Of a stretch of 64,000 nt of DNA, positions 1-7,386 are shown in pieces. A model generated the notes under the pieces. The model saw only the letters and a list, made by a program, of their open reading frames with translations, was not told the DNA's origin and searched no databases. Source of the DNA: Bradyrhizobium sp. AZCC 2176 (GTDB lineage: Bacteria > Pseudomonadota > Alphaproteobacteria > Rhizobiales > Xanthobacteraceae). Each line of letters opens with the position of its first letter. Within the stretch, counting starts at the first letter, position 1. Where the stretch lies: the NCBI RefSeq assembly GCF_036924645.1, contig NZ_JAZHRX010000001.1:6413501-6477500 (forward strand), read 5' to 3'. The translations under genes were made by a program, and so were the position numbers.

Positions 1-70
1 TTGAATTATCTCGGGAATTGTCCCTGGAACCCGCCGCCTGGGCGGATTTGGGATCATCATTCGGTTTCAT
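1..70 (-). CDS. 5' end of an unidentified gene, cut by the window edge
   Basis: An open frame starts at an ATG (position 70 reading left) and runs off the window without a stop. The visible 23 codons begin MKPNDDPKSAQAAGS, a polar disordered N-terminus. A purine-rich stretch (AGGACG) lies just upstream of the ATG. It is divergent from the VOC gene at 221, with palindromes in the shared intergenic space, so it could encode the local regulator (a TetR-type protein is common in this setting), but nothing visible identifies the family. Confidence 0.4.
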   Translation of the reverse strand, partial: MKPNDDPKSAQAAGSRDNSRDNS

Positions 71-119
71 GGGGGTCGTCCTTTTCGACACGAACATGTG
101 AAGTCTCGCATCCATATAT

Positions 120-201
120 ATCGCATCCGATTAAATCGGAAGGGTTGACAGTTGGGCTCCACCGGCATTTATAGGACGTACACGAATATATCGTACACGA
201 T
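120..201. promoter_or_regulatory. Palindromic operator candidates between divergent genes
   Basis: Three symmetric sites lie in the gap between the leftward gene and the VOC gene. TCCGATTAAATCGGA at 126-140 is a perfect 7+1+7 inverted repeat. ATCGCATCCGAT at 120-131 and ATCGTACACGAT at 190-201 share ATCG/CGAT arms. CGTACACGA also occurs twice in direct orientation (177-185 and 192-200). The sites bracket the predicted promoter of the VOC gene, which suggests a dimeric repressor; its identity is unknown. Confidence 0.5.
145..173 (+). promoter_or_regulatory. Predicted sigma-70 promoter of the VOC gene
   Basis: TTGACA at 145-150 matches the -35 consensus and TTTATA at 168-173 is a fair -10, with a 17-base spacer. 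It sits about 50 bases upstream of the VOC start codon and between palindromic operator candidates. Confidence 0.5.
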
Positions 202-220
202 CTAATCAGAGGAGAGAGCC

Positions 221-898
221 ATGACCACCACATCTGCAAACCAGACGTCGAATGCGCCGGCGATTGACCTCAAGCTCGAAATCGTCGTCATCCCGGTCTC
301 TGACGTCGAACGCGCCAAGCAGTTTTATGCAAAACTCGGCTGGCGGCTCGACGCCGACTTCGCCGGCCCCGACGATTACCGCGTGATCCAGTTCACCCCG
401 CCCGGCTCCAACGCCTCGGTCATCTTCGGCAAGGGCGTCACTCCGGCCGCCCCCGGCTCCGCGCAAGGGCTCTATTTGATCGTCTCCGATATTGAGGCGG
501 CGCGTCAGAACCTGCGCGCGCGCGGCATCGAAGTCAGCGAGGCCTTCCACCACGAAGGCGACGTGCACAGCGGCACCGACGAACCCTATCTGTTCGGACG
601 GCGCCGGGTGAGCGGCCCGGATCCGGAACGCGGCAGCTACCGCTCCTACGCCTCGTTCAGCGATCCCGACGGCAATGGCTGGCTGCTGCAGGAAGTCACC
701 GCGCGGTTGCCCGGACGTATCGACGGCAACGGCACCTCGTTCACCTCGTCGGCCGATCTCGCCGCCGCGTTCCGCCGGGCGGCCGCCGCCCATGGCGAGT
801 ACGAAAAGCAGAACGGCGGCAAGCACGATGAGAACTGGCCGGACTGGTACGCTGACTACATCGTCAACGAACAGCGCGGCCGGCAGCAGGCCGCATGA
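221..898 (+). CDS. VOC (glyoxalase/dioxygenase superfamily) protein
   Basis: The 225-residue protein has a vicinal-oxygen-chelate fold, roughly residues 17-165. It opens with the strand LKLEIVVIPVSDVERAKQFY and ends with YASFSDPDGNGWLLQEV, both typical of the family. A helical, charged tail (about 175-215, with WPDWYADYIV) follows, as in a subgroup of VOC proteins often annotated as glyoxalase. VOC proteins bind a divalent metal and act on small molecules or sequester antibiotics; the substrate here cannot be told. The ATG is preceded by AGAGGAGAGAGCC, a strong ribosome-binding site. Palindromes and a promoter lie upstream. A secreted cupin gene follows after 82 bases on the same strand and may be cotranscribed. 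Confidence 0.85.
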   Translation: MTTTSANQTSNAPAIDLKLEIVVIPVSDVERAKQFYAKLGWRLDADFAGPDDYRVIQFTPPGSNASVIFGKGVTPAAPGSAQGLYLIVSDIEAARQNLRARGIEVSEAFHHEGDVHSGTDEPYLFGRRRVSGPDPERGSYRSYASFSDPDGNGWLLQEVTARLPGRIDGNGTSFTSSADLAAAFRRAAAAHGEYEKQNGGKHDENWPDWYADYIVNEQRGRQQAA

Positions 899-980
899 GC
901 AGGCGAAGCTGTCATCGGCGGCGGCACGTCCCATGCGTTCGCCGCCGGTGAGGACGCCAGCCCAACAAAGGAGATCCATC

Positions 981-1469
981 GTGCGTAGACTATCCAAAAG
1001 CCTCTCATTCCTTTCGCTTCCCGCGCTCGCGCTGGCCGTGACGCTTTCGACCGGAACAGCATCGGCTCAGACCACACAGGGCGCCGCGGGTGATCGAGCC
1101 GCAACTTCATCCGAGCGCCGCGACGATCTGGCCGGCAAGCTTGTCCGGCGCATCATCCAGCGCGCGCCGTCATCGATCCCAGGCCGTGAGATCGTGCAGG
1201 TGGAGACGGAGATTCCCGCGGGCGTCGAGTCCGGATGGCACGTTCATCCCGGCGAAGAGGTCGGCTACATCATCGCCGGCGAAGTCGAGATGAAGGTCGA
1301 GGGACGTCCCACCGTCATCCTGCACGCCGGCGACGGTTTCCTGATCCCGCCGCGGACACCGCACAATGCGCGTGACCTCGGTCCGGAAACGGGGCGGATG
1401 CTGTCGACCTATATCGTCGAGCAAGGCCAGCCGCTCGCGTCGTTCGTGCATCAGCATGTGGAGAAGTAG
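981..1469 (+). CDS. Exported cupin-domain protein
   Basis: The 162-residue protein starts at a GTG preceded by AAGGAGATC, which decides the start; longer upstream reading lacks a binding site. Residues 1-30 form a Sec signal peptide ending near TASAQ. The rest is a single conserved beta-barrel cupin: SGWHVHPGEEVGYIIAGEVE carries the His/Glu metal motif 1, and GDGFLIPPRTPHNARDLG carries motif 2. Such periplasmic cupins may be metal-dependent enzymes or ligand-binding proteins. It lies behind the VOC gene in the same direction. A repeat-filled gap of about 800 bases follows. Confidence 0.85.
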   Translation: MRRLSKSLSFLSLPALALAVTLSTGTASAQTTQGAAGDRAATSSERRDDLAGKLVRRIIQRAPSSIPGREIVQVETEIPAGVESGWHVHPGEEVGYIIAGEVEMKVEGRPTVILHAGDGFLIPPRTPHNARDLGPETGRMLSTYIVEQGQPLASFVHQHVEK

Positions 1470-1508
1470 GCGGCATTTCCGATTCAGTTTTCGAACAGCC
1501 CCGGTGTC

Positions 1509-1531
1509 ATCGCCCGGCTCGACCGGGCGAT
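1509..1531. repeat. Short hairpin repeat
   Basis: ATCGCCCGG and CCGGGCGAT pair around a 5-base loop. The flanking text (ending GATCCAGTACGCCGCGGC) is one I recall as recurrent in Bradyrhizobium intergenic DNA. It lies 40 bases after the cupin stop and could also end its transcript, although no U-tract follows. Confidence 0.5.
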
Positions 1532-1553
1532 CCAGTACGCCGCGGCTTCTCCG

Positions 1554-1632
1554 CGTCATTGCGAGCGCAGCGAAGCAATCCATTCTTTCTTTATGCCGGG
1601 ACATGAATTGCTTCGCTGCGCCCGCAATGACG
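1554..1632. repeat. Hairpin repeat with CGTCATTGC arms (long form)
   Basis: A 79-base element begins CGTCATTGCGAGCGCAGCGA and ends with the near-inverse GCTTCGCTGCGCCCGCAATGACG-type arm, enclosing a short middle. A minimal version with the same arms occurs at 31588-31617. From memory this family is widespread in Bradyrhizobium. It has no coding potential of its own. Confidence 0.75.
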
Positions 1633-1672
1633 GTGGATACAGTTTCGCGATCTCGCGGCGCATTGCGCCCGA

Positions 1673-2150
1673 GGTGTGCACTTGAACTGTACCCTCTCGT
1701 TCAGAGGGCGCAGGGAAGACCGGGTGCTTGCTGCACCCGCGGTCTCGCGTGCGATTTGCGCAAACAAAACTGCACACGAGCATACAGGGCAGCGGGAGCA
1801 TTCCGGCCTTCCCTGCGCAATGGCTTTACGGCTTACTTCGTGCTCTTCCCGGAGAACGGCTCTGTTGCCTCCGTCGCCAGCGGGATACTTCCCGCCAACT
1901 TAACGCCAGCACCGCGGCGCCCGAACCACACGACTTCGCCGTACGCGTCCGGCGCGTACGTCTAACGCGCCCTCAGCGTCCATCGCATCTCACCGCGCGT
2001 TCGTGACGATGGCCAACGCCCCTCATCTGCCGCGAGACGGGCGGAGGTATGCCGCTGATTTGGGTGAGAACGAAAGCAGAATATTTTTGCTGGGAGGGCT
2101 GGACAGGTTTTTACTGATTTGCCCGACAAGTGGTTTTGTCGCAGTTTGTC
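1673..2150. repeat. Long dispersed repeat, probably two joined modules
   Basis: This stretch holds no convincing gene. It includes a block from about 1704 (GAGGGCGCAGGGAAGACCGG) through CTGCACCCGCGGTCTCGCGT to about 2003, and a second block at about 2045-2130 (CGCTGATTTGGGTGAGAACG, then TTTACTGATTTGCCCGAC). I recognise both blocks from memory as high-copy Bradyrhizobium intergenic sequence, sometimes misannotated as small hypothetical proteins. The window contains only one copy, so the repeat status rests on recall, not on an internal comparison. Confidence 0.55.
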
Positions 2151-2152
2151 GC

Positions 2153-2258
2153 CGTCATTCCGGGGCGATGCGAAGCGTCGAGCCCGGAATCCATCGGCAG
2201 TGCGTTCTGCGGTGAAATGGATTCCGGGCTCATCGCTTCGCGATGCCCCGGAATGACG
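2153..2258. repeat. Hairpin repeat with CGTCATTCCGGGGC arms
   Basis: A 106-base element starts CGTCATTCCGGGGCGATGCG and ends CGATGCCCCGGAATGACG, with inner GAGCCCGGAATCC and GGATTCCGGGCTC arms also paired. It is a long imperfect palindrome just after the downstream end of the MFS gene. The arm sequence is typical of Bradyrhizobium intergenic repeats by recall. Confidence 0.75.
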
Positions 2259-2279
2259 CGCTGGTGTCGGGTGGTGTCC

Positions 2280-3491
2280 TCACGCCGGCACCGGCACAGC
2301 CCGCGCCGCCGGCATCGGCCGGAACGTCAGGATGATCAGGAACGCGCCGAGTCCCATGAGCCAGGAGCCGATATAGAGCCAAGCGTAGCTCGCAAACGTG
2401 TCGTAGATCAAACCGCCGGCGAGCGGACCCGTCGCCATGCCGAGGCTGCCGGCCATCGCGGTGCCGCCGATCACGGTGCCCATCATCCGCAGCGGAAAGT
2501 TTTCGCGTGCCAAAACAGCATAGAGCGGCATGGTGCCGGCATAGATGAAGCCGAACAGCGCCGCGACCGCATAGAACGCGGCAAGCTCGCGCACGAAGAC
2601 ATAGCCGAGCGCGCCGAACGCCTGCGCCAGCAAGCCGAACACAAGCACGCGCTTGGCGCCAAAACGATCGCCGAGCAGGCCGAAGGCGATACGGCCGCCC
2701 ATCCCGGCGAGGCCTTCGATGCTGTAGATGGTGACGGCGGCGATCAACGGGATGCCGCAACTGATGGCGTAGCTCACGGTGTGGATGATCGGGCCCGAAT
2801 GCGTGGCGCAGCAGAAGAAATTGGTCAGCAGCAGGATGATGAATTGCGGCGAGCGCAGCGCCTGCGCGAGCGTCATGTCCGGTTGCGAAGCATCGCCGGA
2901 TGGCGTGGATGCCCCGCTCTCGAGCGCAGGCGCGCGGCGCACCAGCAATGAGACCGGGATCATGATCGCGGCGACGACAAGCGCCACTATCTGCATCGAG
3001 GTCCGCCAGTCATGGTTCGAGACCAGCCAGGCGGCGAGCGGCGACATGGTCATCGGCGCCATGCCCATGCCGGCCGAAACCAGCGACACCGCAAGGCTGC
3101 GATGGGTATCGAACCAGCCGGTGACACAAGCCATCATCGGCGCGAAGATCGCGGCGGTAGCGCCGCCGACCAACAGCCCGAAGACGAACTGAAATAGGAC
3201 CAGCGAGGTCGCAAGGCTGGCCAGGCCAAGGCTCGCCGCCAGCACCACCGAGCCGGTCAACACCACCGGCAACGGCCCCAGCCGGTCGGACAAGGTGCCC
3301 CAGATCATGCTGGTGAAGGCCATGGCGAGGAAGCCGATGGTCATGGCGCTGGAAATGCCGGTGACCGACCAGCCGGTATCCCGCGCAATCGGCTGCAGGA
3401 ACACGGGCAACGAAAACATGCCGCCAATTGCGACGCAGCCAAGAAGGCCGCCGGCCGCAACGATCACCCAGCGATAACGAGAATTTTCCAT
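2280..3491 (-). CDS. MFS transporter, monocarboxylate/oxalate-formate antiporter type
   Basis: The 403-residue integral membrane protein has about 12 hydrophobic segments. The first runs through WVIVAAGGLLGCVAIGGMFS. The loop between segments 2 and 3 carries GTLSDRLGP, the MFS A-motif. N-terminal features (SLPVFLQPIARDTGWSVTGI) resemble carriers of the oxalate/formate antiporter-like branch that export or import small carboxylates. The exact substrate is unknown. GGAGACCAGGA stands before the ATG. The gene stands alone, with repeats after its stop and a 354-base gap before its start. Confidence 0.85.
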   Translation of the reverse strand: MENSRYRWVIVAAGGLLGCVAIGGMFSLPVFLQPIARDTGWSVTGISSAMTIGFLAMAFTSMIWGTLSDRLGPLPVVLTGSVVLAASLGLASLATSLVLFQFVFGLLVGGATAAIFAPMMACVTGWFDTHRSLAVSLVSAGMGMAPMTMSPLAAWLVSNHDWRTSMQIVALVVAAIMIPVSLLVRRAPALESGASTPSGDASQPDMTLAQALRSPQFIILLLTNFFCCATHSGPIIHTVSYAISCGIPLIAAVTIYSIEGLAGMGGRIAFGLLGDRFGAKRVLVFGLLAQAFGALGYVFVRELAAFYAVAALFGFIYAGTMPLYAVLARENFPLRMMGTVIGGTAMAGSLGMATGPLAGGLIYDTFASYAWLYIGSWLMGLGAFLIILTFRPMPAARAVPVPA

Positions 3492-3845
3492 TCCTGGTCT
3501 CCATCACAGTTCTCTGGCTGGAAGACGAACGGGATTGGCCGGAACCGACAGGCCGGCGAGCAAGCTGCCTCACTTTTTTGCGAGGCAACGGCGGCGGCAA
3601 GGCGAGGCTTCTCGCAGTTACTGAAACTGGCCGAACTCCCTGCAGGGAGACATGATCCATCCACCTTCAAAGGTGATTGCGTCGGCATCTCAACCTGCAA
3701 CCTCGGAGTGTCGCCACTCACACCTCGCCTGCGGCAGATTGACCCCGCCTACAACATGTCCGTTTTGCTTTGAGACCTCATTAATTTTTCTCGGGCAAAA
3801 ACGGGAAACACCTGAGGTTGTATATCCAGAACGGAGTAAACAGTC
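3492..3845. other. Intergenic gap upstream of two divergent genes
   Basis: The 354 bases between the MFS start and the RTX-like start must hold both promoters. I see no gene, no clear -35/-10 pair and no strong palindrome. The last 60 bases are AT-richer than the surroundings. Confidence 0.5.
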
Positions 3846-4856
3846 ATGCAGATCGGGACCCCGGGCGCTTGGAATTTGACGCTGTCGATACTTCAACCGC
3901 CGGCACCGCCTCGATTCTCCTGGTCCAGTCCGACTGCCGAGCAGAATACGGTCGCCACGGGCGTGCCTGCCATTGATCCGGCAGCGGAGAAGACGACAAC
4001 CAGCATTGGTCTCTCCCCGGTGGTGCAGGCGTTCCTGCTCCGTCTACAGGAGCTCGGAATGACACATGTCAGGGGAACGGACGGCCACGACAAGCTTTCA
4101 GGGTGGAGCAGGAGCCTGGTTGATGGCGGTGACGGCAACGATACGATCGATGTCTGGTCGGGTAGCGTGGTCGACGGCGGCGCCGGCGACGACTCCATCC
4201 GGGCCTGGTCGGAATCCGCCGTCTATGGCGGGGCTGGAAACGACCAGATTGATATCTGGTCGGACAGTGCCGCGCATGGCGGGGATGGCGACGACGCCAT
4301 ACGAGCCTGGTCCAATACCGTCGTCCTCGGAGGCAACGGCGACGATACCATCAGCGCGTGGTCCGAAAGTCAGGTCGACGGCGGCGCCGGCAACGATGTG
4401 ATCAGCGTATGGTCCAATAGCCGCGTGAGCGGCGGCGAGGGCGACGATCGGATCTCCGCATCGAGTGACGGCTTCGTCGACGGTGGTTCCGGCAACGACA
4501 CGCTTACGGTCGATAACGGCACTGTCGCGTCTGGCGGCACAGGAGACGATACGATCTTTGCCAACCGCGGCTCCACGGTTCTGTTCTCGGCCGGAGACGG
4601 CAAGGACACGGTCTACGCCGGTCTCGACACCACCCTCAGACTGGGAGAGGGACTGACGGCCGACAACATGCAGGTCGCGGTTTCCGGCAGCACGGCCACG
4701 ATTTCCTTCGGCGATGGATCAGATCAGATCACACTCCATCTCGGCCCGGGATCTCCCGTCACCCTGGTATTTGCAGACGGAACGACGGCGGAAATCAAAG
4801 CCGACCACCCCACGATCGGCCCGGCATGGGCTCCCGCGTTGAGCCGACTGGCATAG
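3846..4856 (+). CDS. RTX-like calcium-binding repeat protein with 17-residue repeats
   Basis: The 336-residue protein has a low-complexity N-terminal region (1-80), then nine tandem 17-residue units at residues 87-239. The consensus is W-S-x-S-x-V-x-G-G-x-G-D/N-D-x-I-x-x. The GGxGxD core is the calcium-binding turn of RTX (hemolysin-type) nonapeptide repeats. Canonical RTX arrays repeat it every 9 residues; here every second turn is replaced by a Trp-Ser strand. The last two units lose Trp. A beta-rich C-terminal segment (about 240-336, with TATISFGDGSDQITL) resembles the tail of secreted RTX proteins. No signal peptide is seen, so type I secretion is likely, but no secretion genes are nearby. 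The ATG follows ACGGAG. Confidence 0.8.
   Translation: MQIGTPGAWNLTLSILQPPAPPRFSWSSPTAEQNTVATGVPAIDPAAEKTTTSIGLSPVVQAFLLRLQELGMTHVRGTDGHDKLSGWSRSLVDGGDGNDTIDVWSGSVVDGGAGDDSIRAWSESAVYGGAGNDQIDIWSDSAAHGGDGDDAIRAWSNTVVLGGNGDDTISAWSESQVDGGAGNDVISVWSNSRVSGGEGDDRISASSDGFVDGGSGNDTLTVDNGTVASGGTGDDTIFANRGSTVLFSAGDGKDTVYAGLDTTLRLGEGLTADNMQVAVSGSTATISFGDGSDQITLHLGPGSPVTLVFADGTTAEIKADHPTIGPAWAPALSRLA
4104..4562 (+). repeat. Nine tandem 51-bp coding repeats
   Basis: These encode the 17-residue WSxSxVxGGxGxDxI units of the RTX-like protein. The DNA copies have diverged while the residue pattern is kept, so the array is selected at the protein level and is not a recent DNA expansion. Confidence 0.8.
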
Positions 4857-4899
4857 GCTGCGCAACGCCCTGCGGTGGACTGCGCCGGAGCCTGTCATC

Positions 4900-4920
4900 G
4901 GGCCGCGCATCGCGCGGCCC
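4900..4920. terminator. GC-rich hairpin between convergent genes
   Basis: GGGCCGCG pairs with CGCGGCCC across a short loop. It lies between the stops of the RTX-like gene and the flavoprotein gene. No T-run follows on either strand, so it is at best a weak or bidirectional terminator. Confidence 0.4.
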
Positions 4921-4950
4921 CGCTGAGCTAATCCATCCCGCGAGCTCAGC

Positions 4951-5829
4951 TTAAAAGATGAGGGAGCGATGGGCGGCCACGCCGGCCATGCTTCCGTCTG
5001 ATACGGCGAGCGCGATCGATCCGGCGGCGCGCGCAACATCGCCACAGGCGAACACGTTGGGAATTGACGTTTGCTGCTGCTCGTCAACCCCGATGAATTT
5101 TCCGAGTGGTCCGTCCTTCAACTCACAGCCAAGCTGTTCGGCAATCGGCCCTGCCATGGTGCGGCCAAGCGTGAAGACGCCGGCGAATTCAATGGTGCGG
5201 CCATCTGCGAGTTCAACGGTCGGGCGCTGACCGAATATCCGCCGGACGCGCCCCTCCTCCACCGAAACGCCTCGCCTCGCCAGAGCTGACCGTTGCGTTT
5301 CGTCGGGGATAAAGCTGTCGTTGATCAGAAGCGTGGTTGGCCCCCAGTCGGGCAGCATCATGGCATGATGCATGGAGAGCGCGCTGGCGGCCAGCACGCC
5401 GATCGCGCCGCGTTCGAGCTCGTAACCGTGACAATAAGGGCAGTGGAAGATCGACTTGCCCCACCGATCGGCGAGGCCCGGAATGTCAGGCAGGATGTCG
5501 GCGACGCCACCGGCAAGTATCAGCCGCTTGCCATGGAAGTTGTCGTTGTGCGTCTCGACGTAAAACCCTTCCTCGGTGCTTCCCGCCTTTAACGCGGATC
5601 CCTTCAGGGTTGCGACGGTGACATAGCGCGCCAACTGGCTGGTCGCTTCGGCGATGATCTCGTCCGGCGCCACGCCATCGCGCCCCAGAAAACCGTGAGA
5701 GGCCGATGCAAATCGGTTGCGCCGCTCCCCCGCATCGATGAGGAGCACGGTCCGGCGCGCCCGACCCAGTTGAAGCGCCGCCGACAGGCCGGCGAAACCG
5801 CCGCCAATAATGATGACATCAAAGTGCAT
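4951..5829 (-). CDS. Thioredoxin-reductase-like FAD/NAD(P) oxidoreductase with CPYC
   Basis: The 292-residue protein has an N-terminal FAD-binding Rossmann motif (GGGFAG, residues 9-14) and a redox-active pair C130-P-Y-C133 in HCPYCHGYE. A C-terminal FAD motif, NVFACGDVAR, also fits the thioredoxin reductase fold. Members of this branch use NAD(P)H to reduce a disulfide partner or small thiol. It is divergent from an Rrf2 regulator with a near-perfect palindrome just upstream of its start, a common pairing in alphaproteobacteria that suggests redox or nitrosative stress control. GGGAGATCAGC precedes the ATG. No thioredoxin gene is adjacent. Confidence 0.88.
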   Translation of the reverse strand: MHFDVIIIGGGFAGLSAALQLGRARRTVLLIDAGERRNRFASASHGFLGRDGVAPDEIIAEATSQLARYVTVATLKGSALKAGSTEEGFYVETHNDNFHGKRLILAGGVADILPDIPGLADRWGKSIFHCPYCHGYELERGAIGVLAASALSMHHAMMLPDWGPTTLLINDSFIPDETQRSALARRGVSVEEGRVRRIFGQRPTVELADGRTIEFAGVFTLGRTMAGPIAEQLGCELKDGPLGKFIGVDEQQQTSIPNVFACGDVARAAGSIALAVSDGSMAGVAAHRSLIF

Positions 5830-5845
5830 GCTGATCTCCCGTCAC

Positions 5846-5866
5846 TACTCGTAACTGTTACTAGTA
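5846..5866. promoter_or_regulatory. Rrf2 operator candidate
   Basis: A 21-bp palindrome with arms TACT-n-GTAAC and GTTAC-n-AGTA around a single central base lies 17 bases upstream of the flavoprotein start, in the divergent gap shared with the Rrf2 gene. Its size and symmetry fit an Rrf2-family dimer. Confidence 0.6.
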
Positions 5867-5961
5867 CAATATTCGGAAATGCGTCAATAATTTGTCACTG
5901 TATCTGTTGCGATAACCGGCGAAGCGGTCTAGACTGCGATGACATCAAGCGAGGTACCGCC

Positions 5962-6372
5962 GTGAGCAAGGACACCCGGCTTGCCCGCGTTGCTCATGTC
6001 CTGGTTCACATGAGCTTCAACGAGGGCACAGCAACATCCGAGACGATCGCTGCGATGCTCGATACCAATCCGGTCGTCGTGCGACGGATCATGGGTGCGC
6101 TCCGCGAAGGCGGCTATGTATCCTCCGAGCGCGGGCCGAATGGCGGATGGCAGATCGAGCGGCCGCTTCGCGAGATCACGTTCCTGAATATCTACAAGGC
6201 GTTCGAGCCGGGATCGCCCTTCACGATCGCAACCAGCGACGATCATCCCAAATGCGTCGTCGAACGTTCCGCCAACCGCGCTTTGTCGCGCGCATTATCC
6301 GAAGCGGCAGCCTGCTTTGAGCAAGCTCTTTCGAAAATTACGCTGGACCAGTTATTGCCTGGAAAACGCTAG
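5962..6372 (+). CDS. Rrf2-family transcriptional regulator
   Basis: The 136-residue protein starts at GTG (SKDTRLARVAHVLVHM), preceded by GCGAGGTACC. The N-terminal winged helix is clear: SETIAAMLDTNPVVVRRIMG is the recognition region, and GYVSSERGPNGGW is the Rrf2 wing. The only Cys residues are one near position 96 and one near 117, so the three-Cys Fe-S cluster of IscR/NsrR is absent; a thiol or small-molecule sensor of the YwnA type is more likely. It is divergent from the CPYC oxidoreductase and probably represses it and itself through the palindrome at 5846-5866. Confidence 0.85.
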   Translation: MSKDTRLARVAHVLVHMSFNEGTATSETIAAMLDTNPVVVRRIMGALREGGYVSSERGPNGGWQIERPLREITFLNIYKAFEPGSPFTIATSDDHPKCVVERSANRALSRALSEAAACFEQALSKITLDQLLPGKR

Positions 6373-6411
6373 GCTGTGTGGTCCCGGCCCGCAACGGCAC
6401 GGCGGGGCCCC

Positions 6412-6455
6412 TTGACTTCGCCTCATCTGAGGCATATATTTGCCTCAACTGATGC
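6412..6455 (+). promoter_or_regulatory. Antitoxin-toxin promoter with two operator repeats
   Basis: TTGACT (6412-6417) and TATATT (6435-6440) form a good sigma-70 promoter with a 17-base spacer. GCCTCATCTGAGGC (6420-6433) is a perfect 6+2+6 palindrome in the spacer, and GCCTCAACTGATGC (6442-6455) is a degenerate copy covering the expected transcription start. The two are 22 bases apart, about two helical turns, as expected for cooperative autorepression by the antitoxin. Confidence 0.7.
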
Positions 6456-6466
6456 AGAGGGTTTTC

Positions 6467-6901
6467 ATGGGCTACCAGGCTGCGACCGCCGCCGAACTGC
6501 TCGGCGTCAAACCGAAGGACACCGAGACGACGCTGACGCTGGCCTACTCCGTCGAGAAGGGCCTGCCGGTCTCGGCGCTGGACAAATTCGCGGGCCGTGT
6601 CAGCCCGAACGATGTCCGCCGCTTCACCTATCAGGTCGTGCCCAAGCCGACGCTGGAGCGCCGGCGCAAGCAGAAGCAGCTTTTGACCAGCGAGGAAAGC
6701 GACCGCCTGGCGCGCGTCGCCAAGGTGTTCGCCTTCGGGATCGATGTCTTCCGCGACGAAGCCAAGGTGCGCGCCTTTCTCGAACGGCCGCACCCGATGC
6801 TGGACGACAAGGCGCCGCTCGAAGTGGCGCTCGCGACCGGCCCTGGCGCCGATGCAGTGATCAACCTGATGGGCCGGGCGGCGTATAGCGGCGGCGTATG
6901 A
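6467..6901 (+). CDS. Antitoxin of the Xre/MbcA/ParS (DUF2384) family
   Basis: The 144-residue protein pairs with the RES toxin downstream. The N-terminal part (residues about 5-70) is helical and likely binds DNA. The C-terminal 70 residues, including SDRLARVAKVFAFGIDVF and LDDKAPLEVALATGPGADAV, are the toxin-binding DUF2384 domain that blocks the RES active site. The start is set at ATG 6467: it has AGAGGG at the right distance, and in-frame starts further left fall before or at the predicted transcription start. The stop overlaps the toxin start by 4 bases (ATGA), implying translational coupling. Confidence 0.88.
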   Translation: MGYQAATAAELLGVKPKDTETTLTLAYSVEKGLPVSALDKFAGRVSPNDVRRFTYQVVPKPTLERRRKQKQLLTSEESDRLARVAKVFAFGIDVFRDEAKVRAFLERPHPMLDDKAPLEVALATGPGADAVINLMGRAAYSGGV

Positions 6902-7383
6902 GCGTTCAGAAGAGCGACCGGGTCCTCACGTGCTATCGCATAGGCGACCCGGGCGGCACCTTCCCGATCTATGATGCCGACGGCGCCCGCCTCTATCCCG
7001 GACGCTGGAACACGCATACGAGCCCGGTGATCTACACCTCGGAGCATTATTCCACTGCGCTGCTGGAAAAGCTGGTGCACGCCAACCTGGTGATGCCCGC
7101 CAACCAGCACTTCATCGAGATCACGATCCCGAACGGCGTCTCCTACGAGGTGTTTCAGACCGCCGCGCATCCCGGCTGGGATTCCCGAAACGAAACCATC
7201 TGCAAGGCGTTCGCGCAGGCCTGGTACGAGGAGCGGCGCGCCGCGCTGCTGATGGTGCCGTCCCTCCCGGCAAGGCTGGAGCGCAACATCCTGATCAATC
7301 CGCTGCACCCCGACACCAGCGGCATCACCTACACAATGCCCGAGCCGGTATGGTGGGATGAGCGGCTTTATTCGAGGCGGTAG
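6898..7383 (+). CDS. RES-domain toxin, predicted NAD+-degrading
   Basis: The 161-residue protein is a full-length RES domain, the toxin of Xre-RES type II modules. Characterised members deplete cellular NAD+ with an ADP-ribosyltransferase-like fold. Family motifs visible here are YRIGDP (R14), PGRWNT (R36), VIYTSEHYSTALLEKL (Y46, E57) and MVPSLPARLERNILINP (S122, N130). These cover the Arg, Glu and Ser that name the family, so the enzyme should be active. It overlaps the antitoxin by 4 bases and is followed after 3 bases by a peptide-deformylase-like gene, which is not part of the usual two-gene module. Confidence 0.9.
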   Translation: MSVQKSDRVLTCYRIGDPGGTFPIYDADGARLYPGRWNTHTSPVIYTSEHYSTALLEKLVHANLVMPANQHFIEITIPNGVSYEVFQTAAHPGWDSRNETICKAFAQAWYEERRAALLMVPSLPARLERNILINPLHPDTSGITYTMPEPVWWDERLYSRR

Positions 7384-7386
7384 ATC

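Noticed and set aside
206..997. 263-codon open frame on the minus strand opposite the VOC gene
   Set aside because: Antisense shadow of a clear VOC coding sequence. The composition (Ala, Gly, Arg, Val runs) is typical of such shadows.
6440..6466. Earlier start codons (TTG 6440, ATG 6452) for the antitoxin
   Set aside because: TTG 6440 is inside the -10 box and ATG 6452 lies in the second operator copy, only about 5 bases after the predicted transcript start, without a ribosome-binding site.
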